From: a virus
Direction: 5' to 3' (one strand)
DNA: 30,502 nucleotides
IMG/VR virus record: IMGVR_UViG_3300027467_000500
Coordinates: 1-30,502 of that record
The notes beneath the pieces were generated by a model. It was not told the origin of the DNA, made no database searches, and saw only the letters and a program-made list of their open reading frames with translations. Positions 13,853 to 21,472 of the stretch are shown here, in pieces; within the stretch, counting starts at the first letter, position 1; every line of letters starts with the position of its first letter. Both the position numbers and the translations under genes were made by a program.

Positions 13853-14362
13853 ATGGAATTACGTCGGATCCCTTCGGTAATCGGTTACAGCGCAACAAAA
13901 ACAGGAGAAATTTACAGCCACCATCGGTTTGAACCTTTTCCCTTAAAGCAGACTTTGCATACTCAGGGGTATAGACAGGTCAACTTAAAAACAACTAAGG
14001 GTTTTAGAACTCGATTAGTCCACGTTTTGGTTCTTGAGGCATGGGTAGGTCCACGCCCAGAAAAAATGGTTACAAACCATAAGAACGGAGACAAAACCGA
14101 TAACAGACTTGAAAATCTTGAGTATGTAACGCAAACGGAAAATATGAAGCACTCCTACGCAATGGGGCTAAGCCCAAAACCACCAACGCGCTACGGGGAA
14201 CAGCTGACGCACCTTACAAAAATGACAACAGAAAAAGTCCTGGCTCTACGAGCCGAAAACGACCGCGAACCAGGCTATCTACAGCGTATGGCAAGTAAGT
14301 ACGGAATTACTGCCGCAACAGTGTCAAAAATCCTGCTGCGCCAAACGTGGAAACACCTTTAA
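13853..14362 (+). CDS. HNH homing endonuclease (NUMOD4-HNH type)
   Basis: A 169-residue free-standing endonuclease. The N-terminus (MELRRIPSVIGYSATKTGEI, then YSHHRF) resembles NUMOD4. The central part LVHVLVLEAWVGPRP leads to the HNH core NHKNGDKTDNRLENLEYVT. The C-terminus (LRAENDREPGYLQRMASKYG, ITAATVSKIL) is a helix-turn-helix suited to site recognition. GC is clearly lower than in the capsid gene (38% in a 60-base line I counted, against 60%), pointing to separate origin. I chose the ATG at 13853: an open frame continues upstream through the capsid gene, but the homology begins here. Its stop overlaps the stop of the antisense gene at 14359. Confidence 0.87.
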   Translation: MELRRIPSVIGYSATKTGEIYSHHRFEPFPLKQTLHTQGYRQVNLKTTKGFRTRLVHVLVLEAWVGPRPEKMVTNHKNGDKTDNRLENLEYVTQTENMKHSYAMGLSPKPPTRYGEQLTHLTKMTTEKVLALRAENDREPGYLQRMASKYGITAATVSKILLRQTWKHL

Positions 14363-14634
14363 CCCTCAATCTCACCAATCCGAATCCGCTCCTGATACTC
14401 AAAAATCACTGGAGCACGACCCACCATCTTGTAAGAGTGGCTGAGCAGTTCACGAAATACATGCGGACTGACGGCCAGCTCCTGCTGGATAGTCTCTGCA
14501 TCTTTACCGGCAGCGAACATTTCGCGGATTGCCTCAGCAACAGGCTCCAGTGCGCGAACGGTGTCACCGGGCAGCGCGGACGGTGCGGATTTCTCCTTTA
14601 CTTCTAGGCTGTCAGCAGCTTTGCGAGCAGGCAT
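14359..14634 (-). CDS. HTH-like small protein antisense to the structural operon
   Basis: A 91-residue protein, the only minus-strand gene to the right of 5763. Residues 26-65 form helices with a helix-turn-helix-like stretch (GKDAETIQQELAVSPHVFRE), followed by LLSHSYKMVGRAPVIFEY. The N-terminus is short, basic and probably flexible. It may be a DNA-binding regulator, but the match is weak. Its stop shares TTAA with the HNH stop and its start shares CATG with the start of the next plus-strand gene, so there is no intergenic DNA on either side. Any promoter must lie inside the neighbouring genes. Confidence 0.6.
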   Translation of the reverse strand: MPARKAADSLEVKEKSAPSALPGDTVRALEPVAEAIREMFAAGKDAETIQQELAVSPHVFRELLSHSYKMVGRAPVIFEYQERIRIGEIEG

Positions 14635-14827
14635 GAGTACAGTGCGTCTCTTCGTACTACAGGATAACTGTCGCAGCTTTGTTGACGTTCAGTACGGCCA
14701 ACACCTAGAAGCCCAAGCCGAACTCGAAATGTTTGGCGCCAAGGTTTATCACTCAATGGTGCTACGTGACCCACCCAAACAGAGGAAATCACGCACTGGC
14801 GCTAGACTCAAACAAAGGATGTACTGA
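14633..14827 (+). CDS. Small hypothetical protein
   Basis: A 64-residue protein starting at an ATG that overlaps the antisense gene's start by two bases. The sequence VRLFVLQDNCRSFVDVQYGQ, then AELEMFGAKVYHSMVLRDPP, suggests a small alpha/beta fold; the C-terminus is basic (KQRKSRTGARLKQRMY). No family is recognised. It is two bases from the next gene's GTG start, which places it in the head-tail connector operon. A longer upstream extension is open but would run against the antisense gene, so I prefer this start. Confidence 0.5.
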   Translation: MSTVRLFVLQDNCRSFVDVQYGQHLEAQAELEMFGAKVYHSMVLRDPPKQRKSRTGARLKQRMY

Positions 14828-14829
14828 TT

Positions 14830-15360
14830 GTGGCTGCCGTCATTGATGCCACTGTTGCCGGCGCGTCAGCCAATAGCTACGTGACGCTGGCCGCCGCAAA
14901 CACATACTTCGAGACCGTCCCAGACTCGGCCACTTGGACCGATAAGACTGACGACCAAAAAAACCGCGCCCTCATCAGCGCCACCCGCTGGATCGACGCC
15001 CTCAGCTTTTACGGCGACCGCTGCACCACAACCCAAGCTTTGAAGTGGCCCCGCGAGGACTTCGAGGTTGACGGCATCGAACTGGTCTGCACCATCATCC
15101 CGACAGAAATCAAAGTCGCCACCTACGAACTGGCACGCGCCCTCGCCAACGACACAGACGCCATCACGGGCAGCACCGGCACAACCGGCCTCTACGACCA
15201 AGTGGAACTGGGCGAACTGAAGGTCAAATACAAGTCCAGCTCGACAACACCAGGCATGGTGAACAACGTCTTCGACCTATACCCCTGGCTGCAGACTTAC
15301 CTTGGCGCTTACTGCATGGGCGGCGCCACCAACTACGCCGTCCGTCTACGTCGAGGCTGA
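14830..15360 (+). CDS. Head-tail adaptor (DnaT-like/gp6-type connector)
   Basis: A 176-residue protein opening the neck gene group. The pattern ASANSYVTLAAANTYFETVP, followed by LISATRWIDALSFYGDRCTT, LKWPRED and EIKVATYELARALAND, is that of small phage connector proteins annotated as DnaT-like or head-tail adaptors, which bind below the portal. The C-terminal VELGELKVKYKSSS and DLYPWLQTYL match the same group. Start GTG at 14830, close behind the previous stop, with AAAGGATG upstream. The connector role is inferred from pattern and position. Confidence 0.75.
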   Translation: MAAVIDATVAGASANSYVTLAAANTYFETVPDSATWTDKTDDQKNRALISATRWIDALSFYGDRCTTTQALKWPREDFEVDGIELVCTIIPTEIKVATYELARALANDTDAITGSTGTTGLYDQVELGELKVKYKSSSTTPGMVNNVFDLYPWLQTYLGAYCMGGATNYAVRLRRG

Positions 15361-15361
15361 C

Positions 15362-15739
15362 ATGGGCCTGATCGACACCACTTTCGCCCCAATTCCCACC
15401 TCAGTCCTCGCCGACTGGGGCCAAAACATCACGTACATCAAAACCGCAACACCCCGCACCTACAACCCCACCACCGGAGCGGTCACTGGTTCCGACACTA
15501 CCGTCACGGTCAAAGGTGTTATTACGCGCGTAAGTCCTCGTGAGGCCGAGGGTCTTTACCAAACAACCGATCTCAAAGTCATCATCGGCGTCAGTGAACT
15601 TGGCACCTACTACCCAACCGAAGCCGACCGCATCCAGTACCAACAGGCTGGAGCAACTCGTGAGGCAAAGATCATCGCCATCACCACTTATCGCGGCGAC
15701 AACCCGGTCTACCACTCCCTAATCGTGAGGCCCCAATAA
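15362..15739 (+). CDS. Head-tail stopper-like neck protein
   Basis: A 125-residue beta-rich protein (GQNITYIKTATPRTYNPTTG, TVTVKGVITRVSPREAEGLY, DLKVIIGVSELG, REAKIIAITTYRGDN). This suits a small barrel such as gp16/FII-type stopper proteins, which close the portal channel and join the tail. The ATG at 15362 is two bases after the preceding stop; an in-frame extension upstream would overlap the adaptor gene and is less likely. Its stop overlaps the next ATG by one base. The identification rests on order in the neck module. Confidence 0.65.
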   Translation: MGLIDTTFAPIPTSVLADWGQNITYIKTATPRTYNPTTGAVTGSDTTVTVKGVITRVSPREAEGLYQTTDLKVIIGVSELGTYYPTEADRIQYQQAGATREAKIIAITTYRGDNPVYHSLIVRPQ

Positions 15740-16287
15740 TGGCACGTAAAGGAAATTTTCTAAACGAACTGGATCGCTTAGGACAAAATCTGGATCGTCT
15801 TGCTGTTGCAGCTTTTAGTCGAGGACCAGCTCGCGCCGCAGAAGAAATTGTCGTAGATCTACAAGAAGCAGGCCCTGTGTGGTCAGGTAAGTTTTCAAAC
15901 TCTTGGCAAATTGAAACCACTGACGGACGCCGGACTGCAGGTGATGGGGCCCCTGGTGTTCCACGGCGTGTACCTGCACCACTGCTTAGCGGGCGCGGTT
16001 TTGCCTTCGATGATGTTAAGTACACCATCTCAAATTTCGCATCTTACGCAGACGAAGCACGCGACTTAGCAGAAGGCATTTTTATCGACCCCGGTACAAC
16101 TCCGCTAAAGGAATATGATCGCGGCACTCGTGTAAGTGGCTATCGCGGCGACTTGATAGGGGATGATGAAGGCCCTAACCGCAGCACAGCCCCACTTGAC
16201 TGGTACACAACCTATGCCCGTGGCGGTGCTATAGATAGGCGGATACGGATTGAAATGGACGAAGAACTGGGACGCATCCGTTTATGA
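15739..16287 (+). CDS. Tail-completion / HK97 gp10-like protein
   Basis: A 182-residue protein in the place of the neck protein that joins tail and head. The opening NELDRLGQNLDRLAVAAFSR is a long helix, and the middle has GPVWSGKFSNSWQIET, a signature-like segment of gp10/tail-completion proteins. IDWY-type segments near the end (APLDWYTTYARGGAIDRRI) follow. It overlaps the next gene by four bases (ATGA). Residues about 60-150 contain an insertion with a Gly/Pro-rich stretch compared with shorter family members. Confidence 0.65.
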   Translation: MARKGNFLNELDRLGQNLDRLAVAAFSRGPARAAEEIVVDLQEAGPVWSGKFSNSWQIETTDGRRTAGDGAPGVPRRVPAPLLSGRGFAFDDVKYTISNFASYADEARDLAEGIFIDPGTTPLKEYDRGTRVSGYRGDLIGDDEGPNRSTAPLDWYTTYARGGAIDRRIRIEMDEELGRIRL

Positions 16288-16715
16288 ACTACCAAGCAAT
16301 CCGCGCCGCTGTCGAAAATCCGCTTCTTACAGCGTTTGGTGCACTGGTGCCACCAGTACCCGTGTATTTCGACAACATCACAGCGGTCCCGCCTAACACC
16401 ACCACTGAGTACGTTCGCGTCAATGTTACTTTCGGTATTACCAACGAACCCACGCTTACCAGCAGCGTTGACAACGCCCGTGGCGCTGTTGTTATCCGCA
16501 TTTTCACCGAAAAAGGCAAAGGCCCAGCCCGCAACCAAGCATTGATCACCACAGCAGTCAATGCATTGGAAACACTAAACAACACCGCCAAAACAACAAG
16601 CGGCGTGTTTTTCCGCGTCGGCGAAATCAATGGGCCGACATTTTCAGCGACAGAGGAAGCCCCACACTTTGTAGGAAGGATTGATACCTCTTACGTCGCA
16701 ACTGTTTTGTCGTAG
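16284..16715 (+). CDS. Tail terminator-like protein
   Basis: A 143-residue protein matching the small terminator proteins (DUF4128-type) that cap the tail tube: NYQAIRAAVENPLLTAFGAL at the start, PVYFDNITAVPPNTTTEYVR, GAVVIRIFTEKGKGPARNQA (the typical strand-loop with GKG), and the C-terminal HFVGRIDTSYVATV. The start overlaps the previous gene by four bases. Position directly before the tail tube gene supports the call. Confidence 0.75.
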   Translation: MNYQAIRAAVENPLLTAFGALVPPVPVYFDNITAVPPNTTTEYVRVNVTFGITNEPTLTSSVDNARGAVVIRIFTEKGKGPARNQALITTAVNALETLNNTAKTTSGVFFRVGEINGPTFSATEEAPHFVGRIDTSYVATVLS

Positions 16716-16751
16716 GTGATGCTTAACAACAGGCGCTAACCTGTATTAAGC

Positions 16752-16764
16752 CGGGCAGTGCCCG
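16752..16764. promoter_or_regulatory. Palindrome CGGGCAGTGCCCG before the tail tube gene
   Basis: A perfect 6-1-6 inverted repeat in the 76-base leader of the tail tube gene, directly after a -10-like CTGTATTA (16741-16748). It is placed where an operator or a leader hairpin would be expected. It lacks a T tract. Confidence 0.35.
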
Positions 16765-16791
16765 CCCAACAACGTTCACTTGGTACGCCCT

Positions 16792-17562
16792 ATGGCCACC
16801 ACCGTTCTGTCCGGCACGTCCGGCGCTCTTTACTACAAACCCGCCGGCACCACCGGCACTTTCGGCGAAGCCGGCGTCAACACCGGCACCGATGTAATCA
16901 CTGTTGCTCCCTACCTGAACTTCAAGGCAGGCGACCCGGTGAAATTCCGCGTGGTGAACAGCCAGACCGGCGGCTCCGGCACCGGCACCCTGCCTGCGCC
17001 CATCTCTGACGCCACCACCTACTACGTCCTGAGCTACACCGCTGCAACTGGTGCGCTCACCGTATCGACTTCTGTTGGCGGCACCATCTTGGCCATCACC
17101 GACGATGGTACTGCGGCTGCCCCCAACGAGTTCGAGGTGTACTACGCCGATTTCGCCGTTGTCGGCCAAGTCCGCGACTGGAGCTTCGAGATCAGCCGCG
17201 CTGAGATCGACGTAACCACCATCGGTCAAACCCCTGGCCAGTACGTGCCCTTCCGCAGCTACATCAGCGGCTTTGGCGATGGCACCGGCACCGCAACGGT
17301 CTACATGACCAACGAGGACGCCGCCCTGTCCAACCGCATGATCGAGGACGTGCTCCAGCGCCAGCAAAACGGCGCTGCCTTCAAGCTGTACACCGACCGC
17401 GTGTATAGCGGCGGCACCCTGAGCGATACCCTTAGCCGTTCGATCAGCTTTGATGCCGTGCTGACCTCTGCCAGCCTGAACATCAACCCCGACGACGCCC
17501 AATCGGTGACCGTCAACTTCCGTCCCGCCGGCACCCCTACCTTCGACTTCTCCAAGTCCTGA
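16792..17562 (+). CDS. Major tail tube protein
   Basis: A 256-residue protein between the tail terminator and the tail chaperone genes, as in lambda-like tails. The tube-fold core begins VGQVRDWSFEISRAEIDVTT (124-143), followed by SYISGFGDGTGTATVYM and ends with SASLNINPDDAQSVTVNFRP. Residues about 30-120 carry an inserted beta-rich domain (LNFKAGDPVKFRVV, TTYYVLSYTAATGALTVSTS) of the kind displayed on virions. The GC-rich gene is followed by a strong terminator. I chose ATG at 16792; a TTG 12 bases upstream is open but unlikely. Two paralogues lie at 26543 and 26959. Confidence 0.83.
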   Translation: MATTVLSGTSGALYYKPAGTTGTFGEAGVNTGTDVITVAPYLNFKAGDPVKFRVVNSQTGGSGTGTLPAPISDATTYYVLSYTAATGALTVSTSVGGTILAITDDGTAAAPNEFEVYYADFAVVGQVRDWSFEISRAEIDVTTIGQTPGQYVPFRSYISGFGDGTGTATVYMTNEDAALSNRMIEDVLQRQQNGAAFKLYTDRVYSGGTLSDTLSRSISFDAVLTSASLNINPDDAQSVTVNFRPAGTPTFDFSKS

Positions 17563-17590
17563 TAGGCTGCTGGAGCAGTTGGATTCAGCA

Positions 17591-17616
17591 CCCCGGCCTA
17601 ACCGCCGGGGTTTTTT
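17591..17616 (+). terminator. Rho-independent terminator after the tail tube gene
   Basis: Stem CCCCGGC/GCCGGGG, loop CTAACC, followed by six T and then ATTT. It separates the highly expressed tube gene from the chaperone and tape-measure genes. Confidence 0.9.
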
Positions 17617-17658
17617 ATTTCTAGTCCGCTACAGTAGTCCGAGAAAGACCAGGACTTC

Positions 17659-18006
17659 ATGCCTGCCTCAATTCCAGTCCGCGCTATTGATCGCCTGCGC
17701 AAAGCAGCCAATCTGGAGCCGGTCAAAAAACAAGTTGAACTGTCTGACGGCAGCACATTTGAAATGTGGGTGGCACCATTGACGATGGCTGAGCGCGAAC
17801 GCGCCCAAAAACAAGCCAAGTCCGACGACGCCAACGCCTTCGCACTTCAACTGCTGATCGCCAAGGCCCTCGACGAAAACGGCACCAAGCTGTTCAGCGC
17901 CGGTGAAATCGACGTCCTTAAAAACGAAGTCAAGGACAAAGACCTCCAAGCTCTGATGCTGGCGATCTTGACTGACGACGCCGAGCCCATCGACCCCAAG
18001 AACTAG
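17659..18006 (+). CDS. Tail assembly chaperone, first frame (gpG-like)
   Basis: A 115-residue protein in front of the tape measure gene. Residues 20-62 (PVKKQVELSDGSTFEMWVAP, LTMAERERAQKQA) and 62-105 (FALQLLIAKALDENGTKLFS, VLKNEVKDKDLQALMLAIL) fit the gpG-type chaperones that coat the tape measure during assembly. The ATG at 17659 has AGGA just upstream. A second frame, 51 codons from its first ATG, continues in the -1 frame and encodes the typical gpT-like segment, so a frameshifted fusion is expected. A run CCCC at 17994-17997, just before the stop, is the best slip point. Confidence 0.75.
   Translation: MPASIPVRAIDRLRKAANLEPVKKQVELSDGSTFEMWVAPLTMAERERAQKQAKSDDANAFALQLLIAKALDENGTKLFSAGEIDVLKNEVKDKDLQALMLAILTDDAEPIDPKN
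17992..18006 (+). other. Candidate -1 ribosomal frameshift region
   Basis: The gpG-like frame reads GAC CCC AAG AAC TAG here. The -1 frame is open from 17976, after a TGA at 17973-17975, onward into the gpT-like frame. Only 30 bases are therefore available for a shift. The CCCC run lets a Pro tRNA on CCC move back one base with full pairing. No classical X-XXY-YYZ heptamer is visible. Confidence 0.4.
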
Positions 18007-18035
18007 CCAAGGAGCTTCGCCAGGACAACTGGCTC

Positions 18036-18191
18036 ATGCTCCAGTTCGGCGTCGCCAAAGAGCTGGGACTAAGCCTCGGCCAAGTCCGCAGCATGATGAC
18101 CGCCGAAGAACTCCTTGGCTGGAGCGCGTACTTCCAGATCCTGAACGAGGACCAGCAAAAGGAAATCGAAAAGGCCAAACGCCGCCGCTAA
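18036..18191 (+). CDS. Tail assembly chaperone, second frame (gpT-like)
   Basis: Coordinates give the frame from its first ATG (51 residues); the open frame reaches back to 17976 and reads QELAKELRQDNWLMLQFGVA across the junction. The core GLSLGQVRSMMTAEELLGWS, then AYFQILNEDQQ, is the usual gpT-type end, with Met-Thr-x-x-Glu-Leu and a Trp. It ends in a basic tail (KAKRRR). Fusion to the gpG-like protein by a -1 shift would give about 165-170 residues. Separate initiation at 18036 is possible; AAGGAG is about 21 bases upstream, too far to be convincing. Confidence 0.7.
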   Translation: MLQFGVAKELGLSLGQVRSMMTAEELLGWSAYFQILNEDQQKEIEKAKRRR

Positions 18192-18206
18192 CCCGGTGGC
18201 TTTTTT
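18181..18206 (+). terminator. Terminator between tail chaperone and tape measure
   Basis: Stem GCCGCC/GGTGGC (one G.T pair), eight-base loop and six T. It overlaps the last codons of the second chaperone frame. Tape measure transcription must read through it or start just after it. Confidence 0.75.
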
Positions 18207-18244
18207 GTCGCGTAAACTGAAGTACCAGAGTGTGACGCAGCGCC

Positions 18245-21200
18245 GTGGCTTACAGAGCCGATATCGAAATTGCGGTACGCGGCGCCCAAGATCTGAAGCG
18301 CTTACAGAATGAAATATCGACTGCTTCAAAGCTAGTCAATCAACTTAATCAGTACATTGAAACTTTTGGCGGACCTTCTATTGTCCGTAGTATTCGTAAC
18401 TTAAAAGATGTTGTAGGTGAAGCCGCTACAGCGTTTAATAAAGCAGCTCTAGGTACTGATGAAGCGACTATTGCAGCCAAGAAATATATTGAAGCTACGG
18501 CAGAACTTAATGCAGGGTTACGTGAACGTAAAGAATTACTTTCAAGCATCACAGAGCAAGAACGTAAAGCCCGACTGGCCCGTTCTGGTATTGTCGAAGT
18601 AACTCAGTACGGAGGTCCAATTGGACCGGGACAAGCTAGTCCTGTGGCCTTGCGTTCAGAATTGCGTGGGCGTACACAACAAATTCTCGATGAGCGTAAA
18701 GGCGCAAAAGAACTTGAATTAGCTCTACTGGAACTTGAAGAAAGGCGTAGAACAGAAACAAATGCCATGCTGGACGCTAAAGCTGCGTCGGTAGCTCTGC
18801 GTGCTGAAAGGGAAAAAGAAGTATTTCTTGCAGGTAAAACACAATTTGCAGAACCGATTGGTCCTGGCCAAGTCTCCCCGGTGGCACTTAGCAGCAGAGT
18901 AGAAGGGCGCATACAAAGTATTCTTCAAGAACGACAAGGCCGCAAAGAATTAAATGCAGTTCTTGAAGACCAGTTTGAGAAAGAAAGACAACTGCAAAAC
19001 AATCGTCTTGACGAAAAAGCTGCACAAGTACAGGCAGCCCTAGACAAACAAACTGCTGCCACTGCTGAGACAGCCGCACAAACAGCAAAGTTAAATGAGA
19101 GAACTCTAGAATTTACAGCGCGTACAGACCAAGCAGCTCGTGCTGCGCGAGCGCAAACAGCTGAGTATCTGCGCCAGCAGCGCATTCTCAAAGAACTACG
19201 AAAAACACAAGCAACTGCTCCTGCAGGAGGTTTCCCCGTAGAAGGACCTATGGCAAGTCCGGGTTTCCGGGGTATGCAGCGCAACGTAGGTAAATTCGGA
19301 GAAAACCTAGCCCTTGGCGCAGGTTTTCCTTTGCTTTTTGGGGGTGGCCCCGGTGCTGTTGCTGGTTCTGTGCTTGGTTCATTCGTAGGCACAGGTTTTG
19401 GTGGTCAAATTCTTGGCGGGGCTATTGGACAAGTTTTGGACCAAACGCTGATAAAAATTAAAGACATAGGTAATGCAATTAAGCAGTTAAATTTTGACAC
19501 TCTTACCGAGTCAGGAATTAAATTTTCAGCTGAAGTACAATCACAGCTAGACTTACTTCTGCAAGTCGGAGATGCGTTAACAGCACAAAAAATTGTAAGC
19601 CAAGAAGTTGCTCGTGAGACAGGAACACTACCTGGTGTAACTGAAGATGTAGCCAATAGTGTGAACATACTGAATGACTCTTGGCGTAAAACAATAAATG
19701 CCGTAAGCACCACAGCAGGGATTATCGCTGCCCCCTTAGCAGTCGCGCTAGCCGGTGTACTAGAAACAGTAAATAGTATCTTTAGAGTTTTAAATGGAGT
19801 GCTTAGTTTAATCGGTACAGGAATTAAAACAGCTGCAGAATTTGTTATCGAGTTGATCGGAGGTAAGGATGCTATTGAATTTATCAATAACGGTATAGAT
19901 AAATTGAACAGCGGTCTTAGTGAAGCTACTGCCCGAGCTGCTGAATTTCGTAACACTATTAACCAAGCCGTAGTGCAATCAAGTATTGAGTTACGGGCCA
20001 CTAAAGCGCTTACACCTGGTGTAACAACAGAGGATAAGCTTACAAATATAAATGTTCAAAAGCAAAAAGAACTCGATCTTTTGTTTCAGGATGAAATAGA
20101 TGCCCGCATTAAAATTCGCCAAGAAAATGCAAAAGCCTCAATAGAAACTGTAGAAGGGTTAATAAAACAAAATACATTGCTGTTTAAAAACAAACGGGAA
20201 AACATCGAGATAAATGCGCAGAGACAAATTACGGCTGAAATTCAACGCAACCAAGCTGAACTGGATCGCAGGGCCGCGCAGGAATTAGAGCGTCAACGTA
20301 AAGAGCTAGAGCGTATAGCTAAAAAACGTATGGAGCAGATGGACACTGCTCAACGTAACTATGTCCTAGCTGAAGCCGAAATAGGCATACTTACAGCCGT
20401 AAATGACGAGGCAAAAGCACAAGCGGAATACGATAAAGCACGCGTAGAGCGTATGTACTCATTTTCCGAACTGCTTAAAAACGCGCTAAGTGACGAAGAG
20501 CGTGAGAGTTATTTGCAAACTCAGTACCTTAATGCGTTAGGTGCACAGGTTGTCTTAGACAAAAAACTACTAGACATACAGAAAGAGCAGACCGCAGAGC
20601 TATACAAACAACTAGATGCTTCGGGCATTTTGAATGACCAAGTACAAAAACGCTTAAAGCGTGGTGCTATGCCCGAAGGTGGCGCAGATAGACGCATTGG
20701 GATTATGGGTTTTACGTCTGGACTTAACCTAGACCCCAACGATAAAGCAGCGCAAAAATATGAAGAAATGAAGCAACGCTTAAAAGAATTATCTGACCCA
20801 ATCAACATGGCTGAACAAGGTGCATTAGCGATCGGTGATGCTTTTAGCACTGCTTTCCAAGGAATTATCAGTGGTACGCAGACTACCCAAGAAGCCTTAA
20901 GTAATTTCTTCAAAGGTGTCGGTGATGCGTTTATAAGCATGGCCACCGAAATTATTGCCCAGATGGTTGTTATGTTTGCCTTTAAACAACTACTTGGTTT
21001 GTTTGGAGGTGGCGGTAACGGTGGAATGTTCAAAGGCGCTGGACCGTACGCTATGCCGAAAGGCCCAGGTTTTGCGGAAGGCTTCTCGTTACCTAAACTT
21101 TACGCGGAAGGCGGCTTTGTCACTGGACCCACCAATGCCCTAATTGGCGAAGGCGGCGAGCCAGAGTACGTCATCCCCGCCAGCAAGATGCGTTCTGCAA

Positions 21201-21472
21201 TGGGACGCTACGCATCCGGTGCTCGTGGTTCCAGTGTTATCCCGACAGGCAGCGATGGCGGCGAAATGGGCGGCACCGCCACAATGGCACCAGCAGCCAT
21301 CGACGTTCGCTACACCGTGGAACGCATCAACTCGGTGGATTACGTCACCGCCGATCAATTCCGTCAGGGGATGCAGCAGGCTGCCGCACAGGGTGCCGCT
21401 CGCGGTGAGCAAGCCACAATCCGCCGCCTGCAACAGTCCCGTTCTACCCGTAGCCGCTTAGGTATCAGCTAA
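18245..21472 (+). CDS. Tail tape measure protein
   Basis: A 1075-residue protein that sets tail length and is ejected ahead of the DNA. It is dominated by long charged helices (1-120, 130-330, 560-800). A Gly-rich hydrophobic part (about 355-400: ALGAGFPLLFGGGPGAVAGS, VLGSFVGTGFGG) and further hydrophobic helices (about 490-545) could enter the membrane. The C-terminus has GGFVTGPTNALIGEGGEPEY followed by VIP, a motif common to tape measures. Residues 125-203 and 204-270 are a diverged direct duplication beginning PIGPGQ. Start GTG at 18245. GC is low for most of the gene (30-38% in lines I counted) and rises to 68% near the end, so the gene looks mosaic. Confidence 0.92.
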   Translation: MAYRADIEIAVRGAQDLKRLQNEISTASKLVNQLNQYIETFGGPSIVRSIRNLKDVVGEAATAFNKAALGTDEATIAAKKYIEATAELNAGLRERKELLSSITEQERKARLARSGIVEVTQYGGPIGPGQASPVALRSELRGRTQQILDERKGAKELELALLELEERRRTETNAMLDAKAASVALRAEREKEVFLAGKTQFAEPIGPGQVSPVALSSRVEGRIQSILQERQGRKELNAVLEDQFEKERQLQNNRLDEKAAQVQAALDKQTAATAETAAQTAKLNERTLEFTARTDQAARAARAQTAEYLRQQRILKELRKTQATAPAGGFPVEGPMASPGFRGMQRNVGKFGENLALGAGFPLLFGGGPGAVAGSVLGSFVGTGFGGQILGGAIGQVLDQTLIKIKDIGNAIKQLNFDTLTESGIKFSAEVQSQLDLLLQVGDALTAQKIVSQEVARETGTLPGVTEDVANSVNILNDSWRKTINAVSTTAGIIAAPLAVALAGVLETVNSIFRVLNGVLSLIGTGIKTAAEFVIELIGGKDAIEFINNGIDKLNSGLSEATARAAEFRNTINQAVVQSSIELRATKALTPGVTTEDKLTNINVQKQKELDLLFQDEIDARIKIRQENAKASIETVEGLIKQNTLLFKNKRENIEINAQRQITAEIQRNQAELDRRAAQELERQRKELERIAKKRMEQMDTAQRNYVLAEAEIGILTAVNDEAKAQAEYDKARVERMYSFSELLKNALSDEERESYLQTQYLNALGAQVVLDKKLLDIQKEQTAELYKQLDASGILNDQVQKRLKRGAMPEGGADRRIGIMGFTSGLNLDPNDKAAQKYEEMKQRLKELSDPINMAEQGALAIGDAFSTAFQGIISGTQTTQEALSNFFKGVGDAFISMATEIIAQMVVMFAFKQLLGLFGGGGNGGMFKGAGPYAMPKGPGFAEGFSLPKLYAEGGFVTGPTNALIGEGGEPEYVIPASKMRSAMGRYASGARGSSVIPTGSDGGEMGGTATMAPAAIDVRYTVERINSVDYVTADQFRQGMQQAAAQGAARGEQATIRRLQQSRSTRSRLGIS

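Noticed and set aside
16723-17502. A 259-codon minus-strand frame over the tail tube gene
   Set aside because: Gly/Val/Ala-rich shadow with no ribosome site, antisense to a well-supported structural gene.
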